Below are positions 8,225 through 17,778 of a DNA stretch of 64,000 bases, piece by piece. Numbering within the stretch: the stretch's first letter is position 1; every line of letters begins with the position of its first letter. The notes below the pieces were generated by a model that saw only the letters and a program-made list of their open reading frames with translations, did not search any database and was not told where the DNA came from. The stretch lies in contig JADLDO010000024.1 in assembly GCA_020846635.1 (NCBI GenBank), positions 124,001 to 188,000 of the forward strand, given 5' to 3'. This DNA is from Caldilineaceae bacterium. GTDB lineage: Bacteria > Chloroflexota > Anaerolineae > Caldilineales > Caldilineaceae. Made by a program: the position numbers and the translations under genes.

Positions 8225-9979
8225 ATGCGGCGCGTCAAGATTATCTGTACCATTGGCCCCTCCAGCCGTGAAGTGGACGTATTGACAAGGCTGGTAGAGG
8301 CAGGGATGAATGTGGCGCGGCTCAATTTGAGCCACGGGACACATGAATATCATCGAGGCACGATTGAACGAGTACGGCAGGTGTCGGAGAAACTGCGCCA
8401 GCCGATCGCAATTCTCGCCGACCTGCAAGGCCCCAAGCTGCGTGTGGGGAAGATGCAAGAGGGGGGCGTGCTGCTGACAAAGGGTGATGAGCTGATCTTG
8501 ACGATTGACGAGATCACAGGCCAGCCAGGACGAGTTCCCATTCAATACAAAGACCTGCCGCGGCTTGTGCGCCCCGGCGAGCGGATCATGATCGACGATG
8601 GGCTGCTTGAGGTGGACGTACTCTCTGCGACCGACCGCGAGATCGTCACCCGGGTGATCAACGGAGGGCTGCTCACCGATAATAAGGGGATGAATTTGCC
8701 CGATGCCTCGCTGGATATTCCGGCGCTGACCCCCAAAGACCTTGAGGATGTGCGCTTTGCCCTGACCAACCAAGTCGATTGGATTGCGCTGAGTTTTGTT
8801 CGCACAGCCCATGAGGTCTTGGAACTCAAGTCGATTATTCAGAATGACTCGGCCTATGGTCGCGTGCCGCCGGTGATCTCCAAGATTGAGAAGCCTGATG
8901 CGGTGCGTAACATTGATGCCATCATCCGCGCCTCGGATGCGATCATGGTGGCACGCGGTGATTTGGGCATTGAGACTGCGCCGGAAACTGTACCGATGGT
9001 GCAAAAGATGATCATCATGAAGTGTTTGGCCGCGGCCAAGCCGGTGGTCACGGCAACGCAGATGCTCGACTCCATGATCCGCAACCCGCGGCCCACGCGT
9101 GCCGAAGCGAGCGATGTTGCCAACGCCGTGTTGGACGGCAGCGATGCCATTATGCTATCGGGCGAAACAGCGTCGGGGCTTTACCCTGTGGAAGCGGTCG
9201 AGACGATGGTCAAGATTGCTTTCCAGGCCGAGCAGGCGCTCTTGACCTCGGATTATCACAAGCGTTTCGCCGAACCGGAGATCTATACTGCTGCCGGGGC
9301 CATCTGCCACGCGGCCATGCAGACAGCAGACGAACTGGATGCAAAGGCGATTATTGCCCCCACAATTAGCGGATCCACCGCGCGCTTTATTGCCAGTTTT
9401 CGCCCAAAAGTGCCTGTGATTGCTGTGACCCCTAGCCCGATGGTGCAGCGACAGTTGTGCATGTATTGGGGTACGTATCCGCTGCTCACGCGCCGTTTGA
9501 GCAATACGGATGAAGTCATCAACGATGCTACGCGCGTCGCTCAAGACAACAATATGGTCAATCCTGGCGATACTGTAGTTCTGACGGCTGGGGTTGTGGG
9601 CAGCGTGCGCAGCGCCACCAACCTGATGATGGTGCGTACGATTGAGCGGGTGTTGGCGACCGGCATCGGGTTGGGTCGCCGCGAGATTGCCGGGCGTATT
9701 GTTCACCTGGAAATGCCGGTCAACGGTTCAACGCCCAACGTCGGCCCCCAAGATATTATCTTTGCCTCGAACATCGACCGTTCCGCGGCGCAACTGCTCC
9801 AGCGTGCCGGTGGGTTGATCACCCCGGATCATGGGCTGGATAGCTATGGTGCGGTCGCCGCGGTCGAGTTGGGCATCCCTGCCATTGTGGGGGCACAGGG
9901 CCACTTGGATGAACTGGTGGATGGCAAGAGCGTGATCCTAGATGCCAGCACAGGGCAGATTATCGAGTGGAAGAAATAG
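8225..9979 (+). CDS. pyk: Pyruvate kinase with C-terminal PEP-utiliser-like domain
   Basis: A 584-residue enzyme converting phosphoenolpyruvate and ADP to pyruvate and ATP. The N-terminus RRVKIICTIGPSSR and GMNVARLNLSHG are diagnostic; KIEKPDAVRNID supplies the catalytic Lys and the Mg-binding region, and MVARGDLGIE and TATQMLDSM are the active-site blocks. Residues about 480-584 (GSTPNVGPQDIIFASNID ... LGIPAIVGAQ) form the extra PEP-utilising/swivelling-type domain seen in Bacillus and Geobacillus enzymes, which explains the length of about 585 instead of 470. Start ATG 8225 is preferred because GAGAGG lies 7 bp before it; ATG 8219 is an alternative. It converges with the UMF1 transporter gene, whose stop is 10 bp away. 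Confidence 0.96.
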   Translation: MRRVKIICTIGPSSREVDVLTRLVEAGMNVARLNLSHGTHEYHRGTIERVRQVSEKLRQPIAILADLQGPKLRVGKMQEGGVLLTKGDELILTIDEITGQPGRVPIQYKDLPRLVRPGERIMIDDGLLEVDVLSATDREIVTRVINGGLLTDNKGMNLPDASLDIPALTPKDLEDVRFALTNQVDWIALSFVRTAHEVLELKSIIQNDSAYGRVPPVISKIEKPDAVRNIDAIIRASDAIMVARGDLGIETAPETVPMVQKMIIMKCLAAAKPVVTATQMLDSMIRNPRPTRAEASDVANAVLDGSDAIMLSGETASGLYPVEAVETMVKIAFQAEQALLTSDYHKRFAEPEIYTAAGAICHAAMQTADELDAKAIIAPTISGSTARFIASFRPKVPVIAVTPSPMVQRQLCMYWGTYPLLTRRLSNTDEVINDATRVAQDNNMVNPGDTVVLTAGVVGSVRSATNLMMVRTIERVLATGIGLGRREIAGRIVHLEMPVNGSTPNVGPQDIIFASNIDRSAAQLLQRAGGLITPDHGLDSYGAVAAVELGIPAIVGAQGHLDELVDGKSVILDASTGQIIEWKK

Positions 9980-9988
9980 GGGGAAGGA

Positions 9989-11335
9989 TTAGATTCCACT
10001 CGGTATCTCATTCCCAGCCTCGGCAATGGCGCGGCGGACATCGACGCGTGTGAGGATGAGGAAGCCCACGGCGAAGAAGATGGCGATGGAGAGGATCGCC
10101 AGCCGGTAGCTGCCGCTGAATTGCAGCGTTAGCCCAAAGATCAACGTCCCCATCCAGCTAGTGCCTCGTTCGCTGACTTCGTAGAGGCTGAAATACTCGG
10201 CTTCTTTGCCCGCCGGGATCATCAGCGAAAAGAGTGAACGGCTCAGGGCCTGGCTGCCGCCCAGAACTATGGCAATCACACCCGCCAGAATAAAAAATTG
10301 CGTCACCGTCTCTAGCAAGGCGTAGGTATAGATGGTGACGCCCAGCCAGATCACCAGGCTGAGGGCGATGGCGCGCTTGGCCCCGGTCCAGCGCGCCAGA
10401 TAGCCAAAGCCCAACGCGCCGAAAAAGGCGATGAACTGCACCATGAGGATCAACTGCACCAGTTGCGATGTCTCCATGCCCAACTCCTCGGCTCCAAATT
10501 GGGCGGCGAGCGCGATCACCGTCTGGATGCCGTCGTTATAGAGCAGATAGCCCGCCAAGAAGAGCAGCGTATGCGGATAATTGGGCAAGTTGCGAAAGGT
10601 ATGGCGCAACTGCTTAAAGCCGATGCTCGACAGCCGTTCCCCTGGCGGCAGGCTGCGCAGCGGTTGGCGCGTTTGTAAGGTGAGCAGGGGGATAATGGTG
10701 AAGATGGCCCACCACATGCCCGCTGAAACCAGGCTGATGCGTACCGCATGCCCTGTGGTGAGCCCCAAGTCTTCTGCCCAAAATTGTACAAAGAGCAGGT
10801 TGACCAAGAGCAACAAGCCGCCGCCCAAATAGCCCAGCGCCCAGCCCTGGGATGAGACTTTGTCGCGCTCATCCACACTGGCAATTTCGGGAAGATAGGC
10901 GTTGTAAAAGACAATCGATGCGCCAAAGCTCAGATTTGCCAGGAGAAAAAGCCCGCCACCAAGCAGGTAGTTGTCGCCTTGCAGAAAGTAGAGGCCCATT
11001 GTGGCGAACGCGCCCATGTAGGCAGTGATACCCAACATCTGCTTTTTGCGATGCGAATAATCTGCCACAGCGCCGAGAATGGGCAAGAAAAAGACTTGCA
11101 GCACCACAGAGAGCGAAATGACATAGGCGAAGAATGAATCAGCTAAGACAGGGATGCCCAGGGGATAGACCATGCCATCGGCATCTGCCGCGGCCTGTGC
11201 CACAGAGGTGAGATAGGGGCCAAGAAAGACCGTGACAACGGTGGTAGAGAAGGCAGAATTGCCCCAATCGTAAAAGTACCAGCCGATTTGCTCGCGGCGA
11301 CTGTACCCTGCGCGAACGGGAGTTGAGACGGTCAT
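9989..11335 (-). CDS. UMF1-family MFS transporter (Atg22-like)
   Basis: A 448-residue integral membrane protein with about 12 hydrophobic segments. The N-terminal YSRREQIGWYFYDWGNSAFSTTV is the signature of the UMF1 family (bacterial relatives of yeast vacuolar effluxer Atg22), as are the ADYSHRKKQML loop and GGSQALSRSLFSLMIPAGKEAEYFSLYE near the C-terminal half. Substrates of bacterial members are not established; amino-acid efflux is suggested by the yeast relative. It lies downstream of glyA on the same strand but is separated by a terminator and a 100-bp gap, so it is probably transcribed alone. The family call is firm. Confidence 0.9.
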   Translation of the reverse strand: MTVSTPVRAGYSRREQIGWYFYDWGNSAFSTTVVTVFLGPYLTSVAQAAADADGMVYPLGIPVLADSFFAYVISLSVVLQVFFLPILGAVADYSHRKKQMLGITAYMGAFATMGLYFLQGDNYLLGGGLFLLANLSFGASIVFYNAYLPEIASVDERDKVSSQGWALGYLGGGLLLLVNLLFVQFWAEDLGLTTGHAVRISLVSAGMWWAIFTIIPLLTLQTRQPLRSLPPGERLSSIGFKQLRHTFRNLPNYPHTLLFLAGYLLYNDGIQTVIALAAQFGAEELGMETSQLVQLILMVQFIAFFGALGFGYLARWTGAKRAIALSLVIWLGVTIYTYALLETVTQFFILAGVIAIVLGGSQALSRSLFSLMIPAGKEAEYFSLYEVSERGTSWMGTLIFGLTLQFSGSYRLAILSIAIFFAVGFLILTRVDVRRAIAEAGNEIPSGI

Positions 11336-11350
11336 AGGTTACTCTCTGGG

Positions 11351-11382
11351 TGACAGGTGTATAGGACAGGTGCGGACAGGTG
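11351..11382. repeat. Three ACAGGTG repeats before the UMF1 transporter gene
   Basis: GACAGGTG occurs at 11352-11359, 11365-11372 and 11375-11382, that is at 13- and 10-bp spacing, within 50 bp upstream of the transporter start. They could be regulator half-sites or a short duplication product. Confidence 0.55.
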
Positions 11383-11443
11383 TAGCGCTGAGTTGGGTAT
11401 AGTATGCAGCAGGCCGCGCGGCTGTGGCAAATGTGGTTTAACG

Positions 11444-11480
11444 AAAAAGCCCGGACACGCTCATTGCGTCCGGGCTTTCT
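11444..11480 (-). terminator. Rho-independent terminator of glyA
   Basis: On the minus strand AAAGCCCGGAC, a loop and GTCCGGGCTTTTTC form a stem of 10-11 bp followed by a T run, 17 bp after the glyA stop. Confidence 0.92.
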
Positions 11481-11496
11481 TTCATTACCGAGAAAC

Positions 11497-12825
11497 TTAC
11501 GCTGGTACAGGGAAGCGGGAAGCCAACTCGACCACCTCATTCTTGGTTTCGGCGATGAGGTCTTCGTCTTGCGGGTTGCGGGCGATGGCCGCGATCCAGC
11601 GACCGATCTGTGCGAATTCGGCAGGCCCCATGCCGCGGCTGGTGGCAGCGGGAGAACCGAGGCGAATACCGCTGGTGACGAGCGCCGGTTTGGGGTCAAA
11701 GGGAATCATGTTCTTGTTGCAGTGGAGGTTGGCATGGTCGAGCGCCTTTTCCACGGCCTTGCCGGTGACTTCCTCTTTGTCCAACACGCCCAGGTCAACA
11801 AGCATCAGGTGGTTGTCAGTACCGCCCGAAACGATGCGCAGCCCCTCGTCCTGGAGGGTTTGCGCCAGCGTCTTGGCATTCTCAAGCACCTGCTGTTGGT
11901 ATACCTTGAAGGAAGGCTGGAGCGCCTCGCCAAAGGAGACAGCTTTGGCGGCGATAATGTGCATGAGTGGGCCGCCCTGTGTGCCAGGGAAGACAGCGCT
12001 GTCGATCTTCTTGGCATATTCTGTCTTGCAGAGAATCAAGCCACCACGCGGCCCGCGCAGCGTCTTGTGGGTGGTCGTGGTGACGACATCACAGTAGGGT
12101 ACGGGGTCGGGATGCAGACCTGTGGCGATCAGCCCAGCGACATGGGCCATGTCCATCATCAGCTTTGCACCCACCTTGTCGGCAATTTCGCGCAGCCGGG
12201 GAAAGTCAAAGTGGCGCGGGTAGGCGCTGGCTCCGGCGATGAGCAGCTTGGGGCGAAGCTCCAGCGCCATCTGCTCGACCACATCATAGTCGATGCGTTC
12301 CGTCTCCTTGTCCACGCCATAATGCTGGAAGTTATAGAGCTTGCCCGAACTGTTGAGGTGGAAGCCGTGGCTCAGATGCCCACCGTGGTCGAGCTTGAGC
12401 GCGAGCACAGGGTCGCCGGGTTTGAGCAGCGCCAGATAAACGGCTTCGTTGGCTTGCGCGCCAGAGTGGGGTTGGACGTTGGCATGGTCGGCCCCGAAGA
12501 TTTCTTTGGCGCGGGCAATGGCAACACGCTCGACAATGTCTACGTATTCACAGCCACCATAATAGCGCTTACCAGGATAGCCTTCGGCGTATTTATTGGT
12601 GAGCACGCTGCCCATCGCGGCCAAAACCGCGGGGGTCACATAGTTCTCGCTGGCGATCAGTTCGATGCCGCTGGATTGGCGGTTGCGCTCGAGTTCGATG
12701 GCGTGGTAAATTTCAGGGTCTTGCGCTGCCAGAATGGCACGCGCATCGGCGGTTTCTGTCCAGGCGGGAATCTGGATCGATTCGCCGTCAAGCATCTGCC
12801 CATACACAGGAGTTGATAGGCTCAT
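11497..12825 (-). CDS. glyA: Serine hydroxymethyltransferase
   Basis: A 442-residue PLP enzyme that interconverts serine and glycine and loads tetrahydrofolate with a one-carbon unit. It shows [48 protein letters not shown] and [16 protein letters not shown], which holds the PLP-binding Lys. It is about 25 residues longer at the N-terminus than the shortest bacterial forms. Start ATG 12825 follows an AAGGAG ribosome site; the frame is open further up to 12960 but that stretch overlaps the promoter. The promoter TTGACG-17-TATGTT lies at 12979-12951, giving a leader near 120 nt with two small hairpins. I could not match the leader to a known riboswitch. Its terminator follows directly. Confidence 0.97.
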   Translation of the reverse strand: MSLSTPVYGQMLDGESIQIPAWTETADARAILAAQDPEIYHAIELERNRQSSGIELIASENYVTPAVLAAMGSVLTNKYAEGYPGKRYYGGCEYVDIVERVAIARAKEIFGADHANVQPHSGAQANEAVYLALLKPGDPVLALKLDHGGHLSHGFHLNSSGKLYNFQHYGVDKETERIDYDVVEQMALELRPKLLIAGASAYPRHFDFPRLREIADKVGAKLMMDMAHVAGLIATGLHPDPVPYCDVVTTTTHKTLRGPRGGLILCKTEYAKKIDSAVFPGTQGGPLMHIIAAKAVSFGEALQPSFKVYQQQVLENAKTLAQTLQDEGLRIVSGGTDNHLMLVDLGVLDKEEVTGKAVEKALDHANLHCNKNMIPFDPKPALVTSGIRLGSPAATSRGMGPAEFAQIGRWIAAIARNPQDEDLIAETKNEVVELASRFPVPA

Positions 12826-12950
12826 ATAGGTCGCGTTCTCCTTCCGAAAAGCGGAAAATTCTAATACAGGAGGTTGGGCATTGGCTGCTGAATTTTTGTT
12901 GAGGCAGCAGCTTTGCGAGCCTCTCATCCGGCTCTGCGCCAATCCTGGGC

Positions 12951-12979
12951 AACATAGCACGCTTTGGGACGTTCGTCAA
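12951..12979 (-). promoter_or_regulatory. glyA promoter
   Basis: On the minus strand TTGACG (12979-12974), 17 bp, TATGTT (12956-12951), predicting a transcript start near 12944. It is back to back with the extended -10 of the thioredoxin-fold gene at 13020. Confidence 0.6.
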
Positions 12980-13015
12980 TTCAAATGGGTTGGCTGGAAG
13001 GGCAAAGCGTGTCTT

Positions 13016-13025
13016 GTGATACAAT
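13016..13025 (+). promoter_or_regulatory. Extended -10 element before the thioredoxin-fold gene
   Basis: TTGTGATACAATGC contains TACAAT at 13020-13025. GTGATACAATGC is repeated exactly before the FN3 surface-protein gene (13900-13911). No good -35 is seen in either place. Confidence 0.45.
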
Positions 13026-13106
13026 GCACACTTTGATTCAGACCCCATCATATGGTTGGCTGGTTCTGGGCGCAGCGACCCAAGCAAGATCCGTTCAAGA
13101 TAAATA

Positions 13107-13820
13107 ATGACGAGGCAGATCCCAATGCACGAGAACGCGCGTACGCGATTGCGCCCGGAGAAGACCTTACTCTATAGCCGTGCTATGACCTATCGTGAAT
13201 ATCGTGCTAGCGGATATGACCCTAACGCCGCTAGAGACTATGGCTCTGCTTCGTTTCGCCTGGATTTCCTGGAGACAAGAGACCGCGAAATACGCCTTTT
13301 GCCGGAGGAACAAGCCTACTTTACAGCGTATCCTGATTTCATCCACTGGCTGGTTGTGGTGGCAGACGACAGCCCAGATAGTTTGGTCGTGCTGCCGGTG
13401 GTGGCGCATGTGGCGGCATGGGCGCCGCGGCTTTCGCTGCGTGTGGTGAGCGAGGACGAGGCCGCGGATTTACTGCCCGCGCTGGTAGATGATCCTGGGC
13501 TGCTCGCCGCTTGGACAGATGCCGACCTGCCGCTGCTGCTCAGCTTTGACGAGGAGTGGCATTTTCAAGAACAATGGGGCCCGCATCCCCAGGCCATCGA
13601 GCCTTTGCTGGATCGCTGGCTGGCGGAGCATGGCGACTACGAACGCCTGTCCGAGGACGAGTCACCCGCTGGACAAGCGGCCTATGCGCGCCTGCTGGAG
13701 CAGTTGCTCTATGAGCTGCGGCTTTGGTATAACAGTTCGCTCAACCAGGCCTGCGGCGAGGAACTGCGTGAGCTGCTGGCTCGTTGGCATGATGAGAACG
13801 GTGACGAACCGCCGGGGTAG
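13107..13820 (+). CDS. Thioredoxin-fold protein lacking the CxxC motif
   Basis: A protein of about 237 residues resembling the Thioredoxin_9 group: an N-terminal helical part with TYREYRASG, then HWLVVVADDSPDSLVVLPVVAHVAAWAP at the place where family members carry LVxTExWCGD, then the cis-Pro strand DADLPLLLSFDEEWHFQEQWGPHP. The cysteine of the usual motif is replaced (VADDSPDS), so redox activity is unlikely. The only Cys is near residue 217 (NQACGEE). Starts at 13107 or ATG 13125 are possible; GAGGC before 13125 slightly favours the latter. Neighbours give no hint. The fold call is moderate, the function unknown. Confidence 0.62.
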   Translation: MTRQIPMHENARTRLRPEKTLLYSRAMTYREYRASGYDPNAARDYGSASFRLDFLETRDREIRLLPEEQAYFTAYPDFIHWLVVVADDSPDSLVVLPVVAHVAAWAPRLSLRVVSEDEAADLLPALVDDPGLLAAWTDADLPLLLSFDEEWHFQEQWGPHPQAIEPLLDRWLAEHGDYERLSEDESPAGQAAYARLLEQLLYELRLWYNSSLNQACGEELRELLARWHDENGDEPPG

Positions 13821-13903
13821 GCGTGCTTTCTCAGGGAAGCTACGCAGCGGCTCCGTTGAGAAAGCGCGGCTTGGCCGTCCTTTATCTCATCTGGGCGACG
13901 TGA

Positions 13904-13909
13904 TACAAT
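13904..13909 (+). promoter_or_regulatory. Extended -10 element before the FN3 surface-protein gene
   Basis: GTGATACAATGC with TACAAT at 13904-13909 lies 46 bp before the start, identical over 12 bp to the element at 13016. Confidence 0.45.
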
Positions 13910-13954
13910 GCTCGCCATGTATGGGACAAAGAGAGTCATAACAGGCAACGCATT

Positions 13955-15238
13955 GTGGGACATATTTTGAGAACGTTTGTCGCGTGGATTCACATGCAGG
14001 CGCATCGCAGCGGGAAACGCCGGCGCATCCTGGTCGCACTATCGGCCATCGTTATGGGGCTTATGCTGCTCATGGCTGTGGCGGATCGCGTGTGGGCGGC
14101 GATTGAGCTTGCCTATTATCGTGGCTCTGCTACCAACAGCGCTGTTTATTTGGAATGGGCTACGGTGCGCGAAGTCAACCTAAATGGCTTTGAGATCTTG
14201 TGCAAACGGGTGGGTGATCCCGACACGAAGTATCATGCGATTGGCTCGCGGATTGCCCGCGGTATTCCCTCTACCTACAATTTTGATGTTACCTCTGGTC
14301 TTAAAGCTGGTGAAAGTTACTGTTTTCGCTTGCGCGAAATCACCTCGGATGAGACACCGGGTGAAGCCTTTGACCTGTGCGGCTATGGGCCTGGTTTGAC
14401 GCCTGCCCCGACCACGGCTGCCACGATTGTGGTGAGCATCCCTGTAACGCTGACGCCCACTGTGATTCCCGTACAGCCTGTACCGGGCATTGATGTGCCG
14501 ACGCTTGCGCCCACACAAGACCCGGCGTTGGCCCTGACACCTGCCACTGTTTTTGACGCCACAGCCACACCCGCGCTGCCCGCAGTGGATCAATTCGGCA
14601 GCCCGCTGGTGACGCCTACGCCCACCATGACGTTGATTCCTGGCGTAGAGCAGCAACAACAGCCGCCCGGCCCGGAACAGCCTATTTCGCCCTTGCCGAC
14701 GGCTTTGGGGCAAGACCCAAATGTGGGTGTGGCGCAAGTTCCCCCAACGGAAACGCCCACGCCGACGGTGACGCCTTTTGCGACCGACACGCCGTTCCCC
14801 ACAGCGACATTTACGGAAACACCTACAGAGATAGCGATGACGGAAGATCAGTCCGGCAATCCGCCCGTGGTCATTGACCCTGGCGCGAATGCGCTGCCTG
14901 CCGTACCCGATGCGTCGGCAGGGCTAGCGCTGGCAGAGGCAACGCCGACACCGCTCTATGTAGTGGTGACTGCGACCCCCACACCACAAGATGCGTTGGT
15001 CATGCTGCCGCCTACTCTTACTCCCTGGCCCACGGCGATACCTACCGCGTCATTTAGCTTGGGCAGCCTGCTCGTACCCAACACGCAGAATTTGATGGTC
15101 GGGCTGCTTTGTCTGATCTTCCTCAGCGCCAGCGGGTTGGGCGCGCTGGGGTTGGTGACGAGCGTGCTCTATATGCGGTCACAGACGCGGCGCGATCACC
15201 GTTTGCCAGGGCCGACATACGATCGGCGGCGCTACTAA
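13955..15238 (+). CDS. Membrane-anchored FN3-like surface protein with Thr/Pro-rich stalk
   Basis: A 427-residue protein. A basic N-terminus and one membrane segment (about residues 25-48, ILVALSAIVMGLMLLMAVADRV) form a signal anchor. Residues about 50-145 look like one fibronectin type III domain (NSAVYLEWATVREVNLNGFEI, AGESYCFRLREIT). Residues 150-375 are a low-complexity Thr/Pro stalk with repeated TPTPT-like units, probably exposed and possibly glycosylated. A second membrane segment (about 385-410) and a basic cytosolic tail end the protein. Start is GTG 13955; ATG 13994 is an alternative. No enzyme signature is visible. Such proteins are common in Chloroflexota and are usually of unknown function. 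Confidence 0.65.
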   Translation: MGHILRTFVAWIHMQAHRSGKRRRILVALSAIVMGLMLLMAVADRVWAAIELAYYRGSATNSAVYLEWATVREVNLNGFEILCKRVGDPDTKYHAIGSRIARGIPSTYNFDVTSGLKAGESYCFRLREITSDETPGEAFDLCGYGPGLTPAPTTAATIVVSIPVTLTPTVIPVQPVPGIDVPTLAPTQDPALALTPATVFDATATPALPAVDQFGSPLVTPTPTMTLIPGVEQQQQPPGPEQPISPLPTALGQDPNVGVAQVPPTETPTPTVTPFATDTPFPTATFTETPTEIAMTEDQSGNPPVVIDPGANALPAVPDASAGLALAEATPTPLYVVVTATPTPQDALVMLPPTLTPWPTAIPTASFSLGSLLVPNTQNLMVGLLCLIFLSASGLGALGLVTSVLYMRSQTRRDHRLPGPTYDRRRY

Positions 15239-15267
15239 CAAACTCATTTAGATCAAGCTTTATCACG

Positions 15268-15903
15268 TTGAGCAACCTACGCACTTTTATCGCCATCGAT
15301 CTTCCCGCCCCAATTCTGGCTGCCTTAGCCGCGACCCAAGAGCAGTTGCAAGCCTATCTCGCTGCCCAACATCAAGGCGCGGCTTTGCGCTGGAGTCCAA
15401 CGAAAAACCTGCATCTGACCCTGCGCTTTTTGGGTGAGACCACGCCTCGCCAGCGCGAAGAGATCACCGCGCGCTTGCAAGCGGTGGCGGCAAAGGCCGC
15501 GCCTTTTACTTTGCGGGTGGATACAACGAGAAATGGGCTCGGCGGCTTTCCCACTTTGCGCCAGCCGCGCGTCCTCTGGATCGGGCTAGGGGGCGAACTA
15601 GATGCGTTGGGGCAACTGCAAGCGCAGGTAGAAGCCGTGGCACAGGCAGCAGGGTTTGCGCCTGAGGAGAAGGACTTTTCGCCCCATTTGACGCTGGCGC
15701 GGGCGGCGCGTGATGCTGACCGGCGCACGCTGAAAGAAGTGGGACAGGCGCTTGGCGACTATGTACAGGCAGCGGGTGAATCCGCACCTTCCGCTGCCCC
15801 CCTGCGCTTTGAGGTGGATCGTTTGGTCTTTTATCAGAGTGAACTTGGCGCAGAGGGCTCGCGCTATACTGCATTGGCTCAACTGCCTTTTGCCGGTGGC
15901 TGA
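15268..15903 (+). CDS. thpR: RNA 2',3'-cyclic phosphodiesterase (LigT family)
   Basis: A 211-residue member of the 2H phosphoesterase family, with both catalytic HxTx motifs: NLHLTLRFLG (about residue 51) and PHLTLARA (about residue 140). Such enzymes open 2',3'-cyclic phosphates at RNA ends and can ligate tRNA halves in vitro. The opening LRTFIAIDLP is the family's standard N-terminus, so TTG 15268 is chosen as start although the frame continues further up through the preceding gene. Its last 25 bp overlap tail to tail with the end of the membrane protein gene on the other strand. Function call is firm, physiological substrate unknown. Confidence 0.88.
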   Translation: MSNLRTFIAIDLPAPILAALAATQEQLQAYLAAQHQGAALRWSPTKNLHLTLRFLGETTPRQREEITARLQAVAAKAAPFTLRVDTTRNGLGGFPTLRQPRVLWIGLGGELDALGQLQAQVEAVAQAAGFAPEEKDFSPHLTLARAARDADRRTLKEVGQALGDYVQAAGESAPSAAPLRFEVDRLVFYQSELGAEGSRYTALAQLPFAGG

Positions 15904-17765
15904 ACCTGCGGCTCTCTCCTTTTTCTTCCTCGCCGGCTCGGATAGAGCCACAACCCCAACAATAAGAGCAGTGTTGTCCACGAGGTGAGCGTGCCCGCGC
16001 GGCGGGGGGGCGTGCTGCCCATCCGTACATCAATTCGATGTTCGCCTCCTGATACATCTACTTCGATCAATCCATGCGGATCGGAGACGCGTGCCTCCAC
16101 AGGTTGCCCATCTACTTGTACTTGCCAGCCAGGGAAATAATAGAGATGGATGCGTATGGTGGCAGGGCCATCGACGCGTACAACGCCCCCACCGCTGGAG
16201 CCGCGACTGTATTGGCTGAGAATTTCGCCGCTGCCCTGAATAATTGCCAATCGCGTCAGGAAGCCATTGGCGCTGTAGTCCTCCACGTAGTCGGGCGAGG
16301 CATACTCGGCGCTCATGGGCGAGGTGGTGAACGGCTCTTTGACCCACTGCGTATAGGCGATCATGTCGGGATGCTCTTGTTCGAAGCGAAAGACGGCGCG
16401 GCCATCCTCGCGCCACGGCTCGATGGGCGATAGCTGCGCCTGGATATAGGGGAAGCTCGCCAGCATAATCACCAATGCGAGGATTACCACACCTGCATCA
16501 TAGACAGACCTGTCTGGGGAATCGCTGGGTACACGCTGCCCCAGCAAGTTGTCCAACAGGAGGGGCACGACCAACCCTGCCAGCGTACTCAGCGTAAAGG
16601 CAGTGAGCGCCAACAGCCGCCAGGGGAATTGGATGACGGCGAGAAAGGGAAAGCTCTCCCAGAGCAGGGTGGCGGATGGGGTCATCAAAAAGAGCAGAAT
16701 GAGCGAGATGACGGTCAGAAAGCCTAGATAGGCGCGACGCAGCCAAGCCGGTTCGCTCTCGCGTACGGTCACATAGCCCGCCACGATGGCGAGGAGCAGC
16801 GCCACCACGCCGATTTGAAAGCCCATGCCATCATTGGCTCCGGCAGGGTCATCGGAAAAGCCAAAGCCCCAAAAGGGGCTAAAGAATTGTCCCCACTGCA
16901 CAAAGTGGTTGTGAAAGTCATAGGTATTGGTGACGTAGACTTGCTGCTCCAGATAGGGGCCTTCCGCCAACAGGGGAAAGAGGAAGGTGGCGATCAGCAG
17001 CAGCGCCAAGAGACCTGCTGCCGCGGCCAAGCCCGCGCGCCCGATGACGATGCGCCAGTCGTGGCTTTGCGCCTGGGCCACAGCCAGCCGGAAGAGGACA
17101 AAGAGAATAACCAGGGGTGTAAAGGAGAGCAGGGCAAAGGTATGGGTTAGCAGGCAGCCGCCCAGCACCAGCACTGCCAGCACCAACCGCCGCCGCCAAC
17201 CGCTGGCAAAGCCCTGGTCGATGAGTTGATCCAACGTCAGCAGCACCCACGGAAACCAGGCGAGCAGCAGTGTGTCGTTGAGCGCGGCGCGCACATAGAT
17301 GTCTGCCAGATGATAGGGAATAAAGACATAAAGGAGACCTGCCACCAGCGCGGCCAGCCGGTGTTGGGGACGGGACGTGCCTGCACTGCGGTCGAGCCAA
17401 TAGCGCACCAATGCCGCCATGCCCCAACCGCTGATGAGGAAGCCCACGGCCCAGGTGAATTTGACGGCAAGTGTATAGCCTGCGCCCAGCAAGACAAAGA
17501 GTTCGGCAAGATAAAAGCCCAGGGGCGCTTGGAGGATAAAGGTCGGATAGCCATAGCCCTGGATATGGTGCATGGCCCAGCGCGGCCAGAGCGCACCATC
17601 GCGCAGGCTGGCGTCGAACTGGATGAGATAAAAGACGCTGTGGCGACCATCGTGCGCGTCATAGAAATAGCCGGAGTTAAAGAGAGGGGCCAAAGCGATT
17701 AGGGTCAGCCCAAAGAGCAGGAGCAGCTCAGGCGCAGGCCGGATTTTAGAGAAAAAGGAGCGCAT
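15879..17765 (-). CDS. Polytopic membrane protein, PTPS-related/GT-C-like
   Basis: A 628-residue protein with about 10-12 membrane segments. The first loop holds FNSGYFYDAHDGRHSVFYLIQFD, the acidic DAHDGR pattern seen in the first periplasmic loop of GT-C glycosyltransferases and of the membrane proteins annotated as 6-pyruvoyl-tetrahydropterin synthase-related. The region after the last central helix (about 490-590) is a beta-rich extracytoplasmic domain (GPATIRIHLYYFPGWQVQVDGQPVEARVSDPHGLIEVDVSGG), typical of YfhO-like lipid-linked sugar transferases. A closing membrane segment and a basic tail end it. It may transfer or flip a lipid-linked sugar. It starts 13 bp after the MutL-like gene on the same strand, so it is the last gene of that operon. 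Confidence 0.65.
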   Translation of the reverse strand: MRSFFSKIRPAPELLLLFGLTLIALAPLFNSGYFYDAHDGRHSVFYLIQFDASLRDGALWPRWAMHHIQGYGYPTFILQAPLGFYLAELFVLLGAGYTLAVKFTWAVGFLISGWGMAALVRYWLDRSAGTSRPQHRLAALVAGLLYVFIPYHLADIYVRAALNDTLLLAWFPWVLLTLDQLIDQGFASGWRRRLVLAVLVLGGCLLTHTFALLSFTPLVILFVLFRLAVAQAQSHDWRIVIGRAGLAAAAGLLALLLIATFLFPLLAEGPYLEQQVYVTNTYDFHNHFVQWGQFFSPFWGFGFSDDPAGANDGMGFQIGVVALLLAIVAGYVTVRESEPAWLRRAYLGFLTVISLILLFLMTPSATLLWESFPFLAVIQFPWRLLALTAFTLSTLAGLVVPLLLDNLLGQRVPSDSPDRSVYDAGVVILALVIMLASFPYIQAQLSPIEPWREDGRAVFRFEQEHPDMIAYTQWVKEPFTTSPMSAEYASPDYVEDYSANGFLTRLAIIQGSGEILSQYSRGSSGGGVVRVDGPATIRIHLYYFPGWQVQVDGQPVEARVSDPHGLIEVDVSGGEHRIDVRMGSTPPRRAGTLTSWTTLLLLLGLWLYPSRRGRKRREPQVQPPAKGS

Positions 17766-17778
17766 GGGTCAATCGTTA

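Noticed and set aside
12826..12944. Possible folate or glycine riboswitch before glyA
   Set aside because: The leader has two small hairpins, but I could not find the conserved cores of the THF, glycine or SAM riboswitches.
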